The translations under genes were made by a program, and so were the position numbers. Under the pieces are notes generated by a model, which searched no databases, was not told the DNA's origin, and was given only the letters and a program-made list of their open reading frames with translations. From the NCBI GenBank assembly GCA_916610825.1, contig OU744450.1:18034814-18098813 (forward strand): DNA of 64,000 nucleotides, read 5' to 3'. Positions 1 through 12,645 of this stretch are shown in pieces. How positions within the stretch are numbered: the stretch's first letter is position 1; each line of letters opens with the position of its first letter. The DNA comes from Haliclystus octoradiatus (taxonomy: Eukaryota; Cnidaria; Staurozoa; Stauromedusae; Haliclystidae).

Positions 1-1185
1 AAAATAAGTTTTATATTTGGAACATAAATCAATCTTAGTTGGTTACAGAACTACAATAAAAAGAGCAGCCTGGCCTATTCAAAAATAAAAATTCAATAAC
101 TTAACTAAAGATTGTTAATAATAACCATATTACTAATATTCTTTAAAATAAGTTTTATATTTGGAACATAAATCAATCTTAGTTGGTTACAGAACTACAA
201 TAAAAAGAGCAGCCTGGCCTGTTCAAAAATAAAAATTCAATAACTTAACTAAAGATTGTTAACAATAACCATATTACTAATATTCTTTAAAATAAGTTTT
301 ATATTTGGAACATAAATCAATCTTAGTTGGTTACAGAACTACAATAAAAAGAGCAGCCTGGCCTATTCAAAAATAAAAATTCAACAACTTAACTAAAGAT
401 TGTTAACAATAACCATATTACTAATATTTTTTAAAATAAGTTTTATATTTGGAACATAAATCAATCTTAGTTGGTTACAGAACTACAATAAAAAGAGCAG
501 CCTGGCCTATTCAAAAATAAAAATTCAATAACTTAACTAAAGATTGTTAATAATAACCATATTACTAATATTCTTTAAAATAAGTTTTATATTTGGAACA
601 TAAATCAATCTTAGTTGGTTACAGAACTACAATAAAAAGAGCAGCCTGGCCTGTTCAAAAATAAAAATTCAATAACTTAACTAAAGATTGTTAACAATAA
701 CCATATTACTAATATTCTTTAAAATAAGTTTTATATTTGGAACATAAATCAATCTTAGTTGGTTACAGAACTACAATAAAAAGAGCAGCCTGGCCTGTTC
801 AAAAATAAAAATTCAATAACTTAACTAAAGATTGTTAACAATAACCATATTACTAATATTCTTTAAAATAAGTTTTATATTTGGAACATAAATCAATCTT
901 AGTTGGTTACAGAACTACAATAAAAAGAGCAGCCTGGCCTATTCAAAAATAAAAATTCAATAACTTAACTAAAGATTGTTAACAATAACCATATTACTAA
1001 TATTCTTTAAAATAAGTTTTATATTTGGAACATAAATCAATCTTAGTTGGTTACAGAACTACAATAAAAATAGCAGCCTGGCCTGTTCAAAAATAAAAAT
1101 TCAATAACTAAACTAAATATTGTTAATAATAACCATATTACTAATATTCTTTAAAATAAGTTTTATATTTGGAACATAAATCAAT
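1..1185. repeat. 144-bp satellite array, about 8.2 units
   Basis: Units begin at 1, 145, 289, 433, 577, 721, 865 and 1009, with a 33-base partial unit from 1153 to 1185, so the period is exactly 144 bp. Units are nearly identical; most differences are single bases at fixed positions, for example ggcctA/Gttc and gttaaT/Caataacc. The array runs off the left edge of the window, so its true length is unknown. No coding frame is evident. The eighth unit is the most diverged, as expected at an array edge. Confidence 0.97.
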
Positions 1186-2569
1186 GATTACACAATTGAA
1201 TCCATCCTCAATTTTAATTCCAATTTCCACGCAAATAGTTATACAACTGTTAGTGCTTGTCGGCAGAGTCCGACAAAAGGTTCAGCCTTCTGGAATCCTA
1301 GAGGCCTTTCAACATTTTCTTATGAATTACTTTATTGAGCTTTGACCAATAAATCATAAAGATCCGGAATCTAGGATTGCAGGTTTCCTACTTTTGTTGG
1401 ACCCTGCTTCTCGGTTACTTAACGATTGAAAGTTTGTGATTTAATCAAAGGCAAATGAATTGAGGAAGTTGAACAGGTTTATCAATGCCCAATAACAAAA
1501 ACAGAGATAACATTAGAATTGTACCAAAGGGATACAATCTACAACACTCCAAACATGTTTAGCAGAACACCTGTCTGAAACATCTTGGCTTACTTGTCAT
1601 CTTTACTTGCTTGGCTGAAGTAGGCACGGCTTCGAATGGCAGTGTAAAACTGAGCTGCTTCATAAAGATAATTTGTGTCACCTGTGCGCAAGCTAATAAA
1701 AAAAATATATGGTTGAGTTAAGGAGGTTTGGAACAGTAGACACCATTTTGAAAAAAAAGATAAGGCCACACTCTATACTTTTCAAAACAATGTGGCAGCT
1801 TATAGGGAACTTGGGTGCTAATACATAATGGAAAAGAAGTCAATGTCTATTCATATTGGCGTGTAAACAGTTTCAGATTTCCCGGTTTTGCCATCCTATG
1901 CAGTAGGAGCATCCTTCAACATAGGGTCATCCTATCTCATATTTACAAGGGGTACATCCTAGCATGTTGGATCTTCTTATCTGTTTATGTTTACAGGGGT
2001 GAGCAGGAGCTAATGTGACTCCATATGTTACAACAATAGTAGTCACTGTGATACTAGGTTTTTCTTAGCAAGATCAAATTCACATACCAGTCATCAACAA
2101 CAAAGGCATCAACTGCGAGTAAACAATTATCGGTTGATGAAGCAGCCCAAAACAGTCTGATTCTGAACAATTTAGGATATAAATTTGGCAAATTTTTTTA
2201 TTCTTTGTAATATTTTTGACAACAAGAAAGTTTCACATGAAAATATTACAAGCAATCAGAGGGACTAAGAACTACAGGGTGGAAAAACACTTTGTCTTGC
2301 CCATGTGGTAGGGTGATCCTAGCAGTTCAGTTTATAAGGAAAGAGGTTTTTCCTAGTAAGTAGGATCACCCTACCTGAGCAATAGGATCATCGTAGCTGC
2401 TTGTAATCTGAAATGAAAAATCAGGTAGGAAGATCCTTGTAGATAGGATCATCTCCCTCCTTGTAAACAGGCTCTAATATGCCGATTTATGTTTCATTTG
2501 TCAATTTCTTGTAATCCAAATAATTTCATTCTTGACTGCTTGTGTTGCTTCATTGAAATATAATAATTT
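1186..2569. other. intergenic, with TAGGATcATCCTA-like palindromic words
   Basis: No gene is supported. Between about 1870 and 2480 diverged copies of a taggatcatccta-type word recur near tgtaaacag words. A perfect 14-bp inverted repeat (GTAGGGTGATCCTA at 2308-2321, its complement at 2362-2375) encloses a 40-base loop. A small TTGTCGG/CCGACAA hairpin lies near 1258-1277. The pattern resembles an old foldback or MITE-type repeat, but its ends are not definable. Confidence 0.4.
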
Positions 2570-3420
2570 AATAAATTTAATAAATTTTAATATATATAGC
2601 GCCTTTTACATTTGCTGTTCAAAAGTGCTTCATAGAACGGTCAATAAATAAAACGATTAAAATAAATAAGTGAAATAGATTATATTCGAAGCTAAATAAA
2701 ACTACATAAAATTCAATTCAATTATCTATCGTAAAAAATGGTAATCTAGACTTCAAAAGCTGTTTTAAGAAATAGGTTTTTAGTTGAGTTTTGATTGTCA
2801 AGGGATGATATGTTCCGTAAATCAGGAGGTAGGTTGTTCCACACTGATGGAGAAGCATATTCGAAGGATCTACCTCTTGCGCTGAGCACGTAACTACTGC
2901 ATTTGGGTAATCTAGCAATAGTCTATCATTATACTCTCGTATTGAATAGGATAATAGTTCTTTTATTTGATAGTAGGTCACTCAAGTAAGAAGGAGTCAA
3001 TCTACGAATATATTTAGAAATTAATGGTTAGGTAGCCAATGAAGATGTTGCAGTATATGAGTCATGTGAGAATACTTTGATGCACCCATCAGCAATCCAG
3101 CAGCGGCATTTTGAATACATGTTGCTGATCTATGACTGGGGAAGGCCAAACAGTAGAGTCATTGCAATAGTCAATCTGCGATGTAATAAAGGCATGAATG
3201 GGAGTAGATAACGTCTCCCTAGATAAATATTTGGCAATACGTCTTATATTGTGCAGACGAAAATACGCACTTCTACATATATTATTGATATGGGTGGATA
3301 TCGTCATTTTGCTGTCAAACCATACTCCTAAATTTTGACAGTTGTACCTGGATTTGATAGGTTATCACCAATACGTACAATACGCAGGCCTATATTGCAG
3401 TTGTCGACTTTAGAGAAGCA
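2570..3420 (-). mobile_element. CR1/L2-like LINE fragment, C-terminal reverse transcriptase
   Basis: On the minus strand the pieces read NCQNLGVWFDSKMT, then INNICRSAYFRLHNIRRI, then LIHAFITS-like and IDYCN words, and further on SPSVWNNLPPDLRNISSL. These are hallmark C-terminal blocks of CR1/L2/jockey-type reverse transcriptase ORF2. The blocks are in different frames with stops between them, so the copy is dead and 5'-truncated. The 3' side (2540-2600) ends in short ttaataaa-type repeats and a tatatagcgc word, typical of this LINE group. Exact ends are approximate. Confidence 0.75.
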
Positions 3421-5758
3421 TGAATGCAAACACATGAAAATGTATAATTGGGGCAATTCCATTGTGACTGACCTACGCAACAGAGCGTGTTTTGATCAAG
3501 GCCATCGAAGTAAAAGCAAAATTTGATAATTCTTTGTTTCCTAGAGACTGAAAACAACGAAAGGACTAGACAGTTTGACTAAACAAATGAATTTTTTCTG
3601 CAAAATCATATAAATTAGAAAAAGATTTTGGGCTGTGACTGACCCACACAGACGCTCTCCATTTTCTCAACCAGACACAAACATTTGCAAAATTCTGCGT
3701 CAGTCGTATCACAAATTAAAACAAAATCATTGCTTTCCAATTCTTTAAAGATGTAAATGCAAGCATATAATCAAGTTGACTTGAAATTCTCAAACAATTC
3801 ACGGAAATAAACCAATATGTTTTGTGACTGATCCTTCAACGTTTGTGACTCTCCCACGAGTCCCAAAAGCAATTATGACTGTAACATACGTTTTCTTCAA
3901 AAACACAAATAATACGCTGTTGTGAAAATTTTCTCAACACAATTATAATAAAGAGCTATATGGCATTACAACATATCGAGGATCTGCTACGATTTATTCT
4001 TGCAATTTGATTGGTTAACGCCAATAACGCCATTTCACAATAGCCGAGCTTGACCCCGTCGATTTCAAGAAATTTATGAAATTACAAAACAACCGATAAT
4101 TATTTAAATATGGCATTATAAACTGGCAAGTAATAAAAAGGAAAAATATCTGTAGAGTCATATACATTTTCATTGAGTTACTGTTTCATGCAGTTCCTCA
4201 ATTGTTCAAAATGAATCAAATGGCTCTGGGTGAAATATCTGAGCTAGTAAACAGACATTTTTTTAAGTGTATAGAAGTATTTTGCAAAAAATTAACAATT
4301 CAAAAACAATTTGCCCAAATTTTACAGTATTGATGATTGTGAAAACAAAAGATAACATAGCCTCATTTCATTAATACATCCCCTCATCCTTTTATGGCCA
4401 AGTTCCTAGATATGAGTATAAAAACTAAATTCCTGGCGTAGAAAGATAAGCTTTACGTAAACTACCAAAACCATAACATAGGGCTGCACAAAATCAACCG
4501 CTAAAATTTCAAAAATTTAAACCATTTCTCCAAATGAAGGTTAGCAACATTCTAAAAAGTTATCATAAATTCAATAATCTGCTCTTTTAAATAGGCAATT
4601 AGCAAACATTTAGTCAATAAATCTATCATTGTTTCATTTCTTTCTTCACGTTCACGGCTTTTTACGAAATTCTTCAAATTATAGGTAAGAAACATTTTCT
4701 TTCCATTTTAAGTTTTCCAATTCAGTTTTCCATAATAAATAACACGCATAAAATATAGAAAATATTGTTCAAAGATAAGAATCCATGACTATGTATATGT
4801 AAGAAAACGATGTTAAGCATCCATTCTTTTAATATCAAGAAGAGAAATATAAATTTCTCGATATCAATTTTTCCGCGAAGCTTTTAGTTGAATACGTTTA
4901 GCACGCAAGTTACAGACACCGGAAAAAATCGAAAACGTGCCTGCTAATCTCAACAACAGCGAAGACAGAATTAGCACGTTGTGTGTAGTGTCCAATTCCA
5001 GCAGACATGCGAATGTGAAGCTTCTTTGTTTTTGTGACCCTAGCAGTGTTTGCTTTGAAATGCCGACCCTTGCACTCGCATCGTAAGAGGCCTTATCAAA
5101 TTTTCGAAAAATGGATCAAAATTGCGAAATTTGGAATTTTGGATTGTTATGATTCTCACAAATTTTCCAACAGCCACCTTCGACGCGCTCTAGAAAACAT
5201 CGTTTTTCTCTTAAATAAAATTTATAATATTAATAAAAAATTCATATTATGATAGTAAAAGTATTAATTGTAAGGAAAATAATTAAATTTTGTCTGGATT
5301 CCATGCTTCATTTATGACACTTTGTGAAATGAGATTTTGTGGCTTCACTTCCGATGGAATTGCCCATTGGGAAATGCAAACACTTTCCGCAATACAGTAA
5401 TACAAACTCAGTTTTTACATCATCTTATCTGATTATAACACCATTATAACACCATGACTTACTAGTAATGATAATATAGCTGACCAATCCGAGAAGCAAT
5501 TTCACCAATCTGCCATCGCTTCAAATTGTAACGCAGATCAAGAATAGCCCTGTCAATAACAACAAAAAACATTGACCATCATCGTTATAATCAGTTGTAT
5601 CTTTGATATTGCAATAGCTCAATACATAAATACAGGGTCGTTTCAAGGCAGAAGCACAGTTGGCATGTGCCTACAGTCCAATTTCATTAGGCCCTTTTCA
5701 GTGAAAAAGATAGCTTTCATATATAAATAGCTCCAAAACATTTTAAGTAAGCAAAGTA
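3421..5758. other. no gene supported
   Basis: AT-rich sequence with short open frames only. A gtgactgac word recurs near 3464, 3635 and 3834, but the flanks do not align. The open frame at 5034-5252 lacks an ATG start and any recognisable domain. Confidence 0.5.
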
Positions 5759-6119
5759 AGTAATGTAGACAGTGTTGCCCTACCGAAGGCACCCGTACCA
5801 CTCCTCTATTTCTAGAAGAGCAGCTCTTTTCGCTGAGAGCAATGATTTTGAATGCTCTTTCTTGATTTCAGCCGCGACACTGCAGATCAATTGCAACAGA
5901 TTTCATGGCAGAAAGGTCTCAATTTTCAATGCGCAACGATTCAACGCAGTTACTCACAATACAATTCCTTCTTTACCATTCCATCCGCCATCCTCAGATG
6001 GTACTCATTTGATGGTTTTAGATAAAGTCAAGGCTGAGTTGACCTTCGGGGGATTTGAAGCACAGTCGATCAGATATGCTAGATCAGATAGTCGATTGCT
6101 CTGCCATCTGAGCTAATCA
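5759..6119 (-). mobile_element. tRNA-derived SINE, copy 1
   Basis: This about 360-bp block is repeated at 24453-24815 with high identity by eye. Read on the minus strand it begins with a tRNA-like head: an A box TAGCTCAGATGG near 6112 and a degenerate B box TTCAAATCC near 6050. It then runs into a body that includes AAATGAGTACC, a word common after tRNA heads in SINEs. The far end carries cctaccgaaggcacccgta and an imperfect hairpin near 5800-5825 that is perfect in copy 2. It has no coding capacity. Confidence 0.75.
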
Positions 6120-6442
6120 TCCGCATTTCCAGCAAGATTACCAATCACAGAAAGCAATATAACTTTTGAAAGTTGTGATTTGTAGCTCAAGTAAACAATC
6201 AATACAACAATACATATTTATACCCCCTCTGTAAATTGATAAATAGAAGCAGGGGACAATACGTTCACAGAAAAGTGCCTATCATATCACAAATAGCCCT
6301 GATGTGTGTGTGTGTGTAAATGCAGAGCCGGATTTAGTTGGAAGCAGAATAAGCAAATGCTTATAGGCGTATTAGATGTATTTAAATGTGACTGCTGTCC
6401 AGTCCTTTGTTCCAACACAAACAAGCTCATATAAAGCTTAAG
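6120..6442. other. no gene supported
   Basis: Short spacer with a (tg)n stretch near 6303-6317. Nothing else recognisable. Confidence 0.4.
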
Positions 6443-7051
6443 GGCCAAACCGTAGAACATTTGCCATCGAAAATTTCTGCAACTGTTCTGTGTTTCTTCT
6501 CAATGTTCTGTGTTCTATCGACAGGGTGCCAAACAGTAAACCAATTATTATTGTTGAGGGTTTAATATTTCGGTCAGTTCAGTAAGCATAGTCCGGCTTT
6601 CATCAGTCTCGTAGAAATTTGATTCAACGTTCCCCATTGTCGTGGCTACTATAACTCTCCATATTTAATAATATAAAAAAAATTATCTATGAAAATTAAA
6701 ACTAACAACAATTGATTTAAATGGCACAAAATCATCTTGATTTGCTTTGCTCCTCGTAGCTTAGAATAAAGTGTGCAAGTTAGTGTTGCTAAGTCACTAG
6801 GCAACGAACAGAAACAAAAAATTTCTGGTTTTCAACATTGTGTAAAATGAGATGCGGAGATTTGTAAAATGAGATGTTCGAAGAACATGAAAACTGAATT
6901 GAATTAATTCTATTCGAAATTTGTCCGACGAACATTAGACAGAACATGACAGAACATAATGTTCTGTCCGGTAATCCTGCCAAACGATAGAACATGACAC
7001 CGAACATTCATGTTCTGTGAATGTTCTGTCAAAATGTTCTACGGTTTGGCC
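6443..7051. mobile_element. MITE-like element with 20-bp perfect terminal inverted repeats
   Basis: GGCCAAACCGTAGAACATTT at 6443-6462 is matched by its exact complement at 7032-7051. The trinucleotide aag flanks both sides (6440-6442 and 7052-7054), suggesting a 3-bp target duplication; an imperfect 8-bp duplication (agcttaag/ggcttaag) is an alternative reading. The interior is non-coding but has many ATGTTCTGT/ACAGAACAT subterminal words, about three on the left side and eight or more on the right. Such subterminal motifs usually bind a transposase. The family is unknown. Confidence 0.8.
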
Positions 7052-9253
7052 AAGGCTTAAGCTCATGTATTTACAATAAAACTAAGAAGTAAAATAAAAT
7101 TACATACACACACACTCAGTATTATGATGAACAAAAACTTTTATAATTAGGCTTCAAAAACAGTGAAGGCCTTTAATTAGACAACATGCTTTAGGCCTCA
7201 AAAAGTAGATCCGACCCTGTTTAGATGTTTATGTCTTCACACATAACAATTCAAATTCTGAAACAATTTTCAAGTTTAAATCTTAAACTATTCGTTAAAC
7301 TATTTATTGATTACTATCCCCGGCAATCATTTCCCGCTTAATCTGTGCCTTGATTCTTACTTAATTAAATAGAATGAAACAGAAAAGTTATTCCCGCAGA
7401 GGAGTTTTATTGTTTTTCAAATATCTTAAAAGTGAAGGGGATTCCTGAGGTAGGGAATCCTCATAATTATCAGCAAAACGTAAGATGAACGGAAGTGATT
7501 TGTTTGTTTGCTTTTATGAATGGAATTTGAAGCACAGACAAATACTTAGTCTACTGTCTACAAGGAAGCATATTTGTATCACAGACTTGATAAAGATATT
7601 GTAATCGACGATTCCCCTCTTTTGGAGATTCCTACACTTTGGTTCAACAATGGAACACTAAAAAGTAGTTCAACAATAGCTAAGGTGAATTTACTTCCCA
7701 TAATCGGATTGAAGTTCCGTATAGATAGTTTCGCAGACGTCATTACATAAACGGATCCTATATCCTATTGGTTAAAATATATTTAGAATAAGCGGATCTT
7801 ATATCCTATTGGTTAAGCTTAGTTTTCAGTTTACGTAATTTACTTTTTCTTTGTATTAATTTAGTTTCGTTTTTGTATTAAATTATGTTCCTAGTTTCTT
7901 GTATGAAAATATGTATTCTGTAAAATAAGATCAGAGTTAGTTGGAGCGAGTTGGAGAGAAGATCGAATTTATTATCGCCGGCTATACATTTATTAGACAC
8001 CGTTGTACAGAAGCCGCACCACGGTATGACGATTATTATGATCACACTGTTGTATATTTAGATTATTGAATATTATTGTATTAAATGTTATTATTATTGT
8101 TGTTTATTATTTAGAAAAACCAGTTTATTTAGCTCAAATATCAGACGTTGTTGTTGATCTGTTGGTAGTTTGAGTTGAAGTACTGTGTGATTTCACAACT
8201 TATTTGTACAACGGCAAAAGATCGAAGACTGACGTCGACGATCGTTATAGATATCACGCTGTACATTTTCAGACTGGCAGAATATCATACTGCAATTGTT
8301 GTAAATGAAGTTCTAATTTAAATAATATGTTCATATTTAAAATGTCCGCATTTCACAACAAGTGTTAACACTAACGAATGTGTTTGCATTTGTTGTAAAA
8401 TATGAAATCTCTTCTTGAAATTTTAAATTTTCAGATTGTTTAAACAGTGTGAAAATAGAATATTTTTAAACTCATTTGTATATTGGGTCTATATTTGTGA
8501 CACATTCAAAATAGCGCTGATACATCGCTCCCTAATATATGATAAATAAAATATTTCAAATTATAAATTATATCACAACCAAAGAATGTGTCTTTCTTGA
8601 CTTTCTCATTATTATTATTAATTATATCACAGATACTTTTACGCCATAGCGTGAAACTCGTTACTTGAACGACAAAACAATCCTGCATAAAGAGTCCTAG
8701 TTAGTTTAGTTGAAAACATATATATATATCTAGATGCACAGAACCATAATACCGCAAAAATATTGTTCTCAAATAAGTAGCAGTATACACAATCTTCTTG
8801 GATTTGCAAATTATATTGAAAGAACAACAACAGTAGCCTACACACCTATTATCTTGCTGGAATTTCCATAGCTGCAAACAAAGGAATACCAAAACACATG
8901 TCAGCAAACATTAACATTAGACTTTGATAGTGAAAATTGCTGTCTTAATAGATAATTTGAGAATTAATGCATTGGTTGTCTCAATTCATGATGTCAAATA
9001 AATTGTATTTGATCGTAAAGAGTGGGTTAATCATTTAGATATTAAATATACAAAAAAATCTAATTCAAATGATTGCTGGTTGGTATTTTATTTTTTGAGA
9101 TCGTCGAGATTTGATTTCAATATATTTATTATCTAGTTTCAATTGTAAATTAGTTAATTGTATAATCTTCAAGACATAGGCAAATCAGATTTAATAGTGA
9201 TTATTTCACTTGAAAAGGAGATTTAAACAATTGTTGATATAGGTTGTCCTGCA
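7052..9253. other. no gene supported; short direct duplication at 7752-7816
   Basis: The word CGGATCyTATATCCTATTGG occurs at about 7752 and again at about 7793, a two-copy duplication with a 41-bp step. The tract 7920-8300 is richer in GC and has tcacactgttgt and gttatttagaa-like words similar to the tail of the Penelope fragment at 61380-61430, so it may be a Penelope or LTR remnant. I could not define its ends. Short overlapping ORFs at 8500-8900 have no recognisable domain. Confidence 0.4.
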
Positions 9254-9900
9254 GTAGGCATATCAGGCCAGGCTTGGGAAGCCATTAGAGGTATAAATAA
9301 ATTCTGGGCGTCCGATGTCAACACTGACGTTAAGTTACGACTGTTCAGACACACAATAAAACCTGATCTATTATATGCATCTGAAACGTGGATTCAATCA
9401 GCCACACCATTGACTCGACTTGACTTAGCTCATGATACCATGCTTCGGCATGCTTTAGGAGTACATTGCCAAACTTACTGTCTACTGTTAAACTTAGGAA
9501 CTTTCCCCTTCTGCCTCTGCTATTGCTCACCAACATCAGATGTCGTTTTTAGGTCACATCAAAATATCAAAAATGTATGCCCCTCAACCGCTGCACAACA
9601 TCCTCCTCTGGCAGCCGAATAAGATGCTTTAACGGGGCTATGGAAAAGTTGGATCTTTTCATAATGTTTTGTATCGTGAATTATCTTATTTACAAGTTTC
9701 TTTGTCAGCTATGTCTGACCGTGATTCGTGGCGTTCTTTGAGTAGCAAATATGTTAGGCATAAGAGGGACGGCACATTCCTATAATGTGTCTGTCTATAC
9801 TACTATTACTAACTACCTTGGTGAAGACTTCAAATGTTTTTCTGAAATGAGATTGCCAATGCCTTTGGCCAAACGATGGTAAATCTCTGCAAAAATACAA
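9254..9900 (+). mobile_element. non-LTR reverse transcriptase fragment (C-terminal part)
   Basis: The frame from 9254 reads VGISGQAWEAIRGINKFW, then KLRLFRHTIKPDLLYASETW, then a LTRLDLAHDTMLRHALGVH segment. This is the region after the polymerase core in many RTE/jockey-like retroelements (LFR...LLYxSETW...L...MLRxxLGV). Further pieces in shifted frames (YRELSYLQVSLSAMSDRDSW near 9670-9730) continue the family pattern. Frameshifts and missing N-terminal motifs show it is a dead 5'-truncated copy. Confidence 0.7.
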
Positions 9901-10892
9901 ATATTCACTTGATCAAACATAGGTAAGATAAATGCCAATTACCATTGCTATGAGCTGGACTAATATCACAAATAAAGGGAATAAATTGCTTAATAAGACG
10001 ATGTGCCATGCAATATGAATCGGATTGAATCCATTTAAAACTCTGTGGCCTGCATGTTTTAAAAATAAAAGTTTTGATGGCTCACATAGATGTCACATAC
10101 CACTTACTTTGATGTGATGAAATTTGATGTGTGCTATAACAGGAATTGTGTCCTTTACTAGGTGTTGATCTGAATTCTTTCTAATTTTGGTTTGACAGAT
10201 CGCATTCATAAAATTTCGTCTTCAATACTTAATTAAAGGGAATTAATGTGGGTTCAAGTGGCATATAATTATTGATAAAAACACTAAGAAATGTTCCAAT
10301 ATGGTACAATATATGATGGAATACAAATGATACAATCATTCTACGAGATACTACTTAGATATACTAGAATAATCAATTGATATTTGCTCAAAACTGACAG
10401 CACAAACAAAATAAATGTTAGCTCTTCTCATTACCACCATTATCACTCGGAAAGTGCCATAATGCAGAGGTTTTGATGGCATGGCATATTTTGGACGTTA
10501 TGTTATCAAACTGAATTTGGAATGAAGACAACCTCCTTAGACCCTGTTTACAAGGAGGGCCTTCTAGAACAACTTCAAAAATCCTACATTGTCTTGCATG
10601 ATTTGATGAGCTTTCTTTGTTTTTGATCTCAACAGCTGCGTTGAAGTTTTCATTTTTGTAAATTCTGTTCTGACATTAAAAAAATGCCATTGTGCTGTAT
10701 TTTTCGATCCATATGCATCTGTTTCCATCTATATCCTTTGCATTGGAGAAATATGGTAGGCCTACACCATTAAATTTCATTTCATATGAACTGCGGAAAC
10801 ATTTGATCATAAATAATTGGAAGTGGATAATGTTCCGGAAGCCAGTATCCTGAGTACTAGAGATAATGTTCTGTGCGTCTTTTGCGCATGTG
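9901..10892. other. no gene supported
   Basis: AT-rich spacer. The word ctgtttacaaggagg near 10546 matches the repeat word seen in reverse near 2455, so this tract probably shares that dispersed repeat. No coding signal. Confidence 0.4.
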
Positions 10893-11341
<449 letters not shown>

Positions 11342-11690
11342 TATACATTTATATAAAGCTTATATCAAAAACCTCTAAGCGCTTTACAAATTTAAATTAA
11401 ATGAAACTACAAGGAGCTTAGAAAGTAAAACAGTATTTTATACATTTAAGCAATCTAAAAAAATAAAACGTAAAATTAACTATTCATTTATACAATATGT
11501 TGCTAGCAGTATTCATCAAACGCTTACTGAAATAAGTAGGTTTTCAACATCAGTTTGAAAATTGGTGTCGAAATTTTTCAAATCCTCTGGCATTTTATTT
11601 CATAATAACGGCGCTAGCCATAGAAAAAGCACGGTCCCCGTATTACTAGAACGAACATATAAATTGTTTTTGGATGATGAACTAAGAAGT
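11342..11690 (-). mobile_element. 3' end of a CR1/L2-like LINE (downstream half of the split copy)
   Basis: On the minus strand this continues the reverse-transcriptase C-terminus broken at 12724. Words such as LLSSSSKNNLYVRSSNTG and TDVENLLISVSV lead to a stop near 11516. A 3' UTR with agcgctttacaa-type sequence follows, then the AAT tail. Continuity with 12724-14090 holds at the protein level once the Penelope insertion and one copy of its 12-bp target duplication are set aside. Its edge at 11690 is the insertion point. Confidence 0.8.
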
Positions 11691-11726
11691 AATAAAAATA
11701 AACGATAAAATAGACGTTGATTGAGC

Positions 11727-11753
11727 TTTCGACATTGCTTATGTCATCTTTAG
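11727..11753 (-). ncRNA. hammerhead-like core in Penelope left arm (degenerate)
   Basis: On the minus strand: CTAAAGA, then GACAT-aagca-ATGTC as a stem II hairpin, then GAAA. The first box deviates from CTGANGA by one base, so activity is unlikely. Penelope-like elements are known to carry hammerhead ribozyme motifs in their terminal repeats. Stems I and III were not verified. Confidence 0.4.
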
Positions 11754-12618
11754 AAATTTATTTTTTAAAAGAAAAATTATTTAAAATACATGGGTTTAAA
11801 AGTGTTAAGTTATACAATGTGCTAGAAGCAGGATGCGTTAATAACAGTAGAATATTATAGACAAAGGCAAGAACAACAGCTTTTCAATATCCAGTTGGGA
11901 AAAGCAGAGATTTGATTGAGTCAGACAGAGTGTTGAGGTTTGGCTTGATTCGCCTGATTGCAAGCATTTCATGAATTAGGCAGTCAAATTTGTCTTTGCA
12001 TTTTTTCAAAATTTTAAAGTTGTTTTCAGAAACAGATTTTCCGTGTTTTTGATTTACATGTGCGTAAACAGCAGACCCTTTTCTCTTGTGCTCGTCAATG
12101 CGTTGATGCAAGTGTCGGCAGGTATATCCGACATAATTCGCTTCACACGAATCACACTGGAAACTATATACAACACATTGACGAGATAGTTTATATATTG
12201 ATATATAGTTTCCAGTGTGATTCGTATGAAGCGAATTATGTCGGATATACCTGCCGACAATTGCATCAACACATTGACGAGCACAAGAGAACAGGGTCTG
12301 CTGTTTACGCACATGTAAATCAACAACACGGAAAATCTGTTTCTTAAAACAACTTTAAAATTTTGAAAAAATGCAAAGACAAATTTGACTGCCTAATTCA
12401 TGAAATGCTTGCAATCAGGCGAATCAAGCCAAACCTCAACACTCAGTCTGACTCAATCAAATCTCGGCTTTTCCCAACAGGATATTGAAAAGCTATTGTT
12501 CTTGCCTTTGTCTATAATATTCTATTGTTATTAACGCATCCTGCTTCTAGCACATTGTATAACTTAACACTTTTAAACCCATGTATTTTAAATAATTTTT
12601 CTTTCAAAAAATATATTT

Positions 12619-12645
12619 CTGAAGAAAACATAAGCAATGTCGAAA
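12619..12645 (+). ncRNA. hammerhead-like core in Penelope right arm (weakened stem)
   Basis: CTGAAGA at 12619-12625, then a hairpin ACAT-aagca-ATGT, then GAAA at 12642-12645. It is the inverted twin of the motif at 11727-11753. Here the CTGANGA box is intact but stem II has lost a G-C pair. Stems I and III were not verified. Confidence 0.4.

Noticed and set aside
1..1185. CRISPR-like array because of regular repeats
   Set aside because: The units are contiguous with no spacers and the window is eukaryotic; it is a satellite.
1815..2018. Plus-strand ORF of 67 codons
   Set aside because: It lies within repeat words, lacks an ATG start and has no recognisable domain.
3461..3850. Recurring gtgactgac words suggesting a tandem repeat
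   Set aside because: Spacings differ (171 and 199 bases) and the sequence between them does not align.
5034..5252. Plus-strand ORF of 72 codons
   Set aside because: It begins at a GTG, is AT-driven at its C-terminal half, and matches nothing I recognise.
5772..6116. 114-codon ORF
   Set aside because: It coincides with the SINE read antisense; the DNA repeat, not a protein, is conserved between the two copies.
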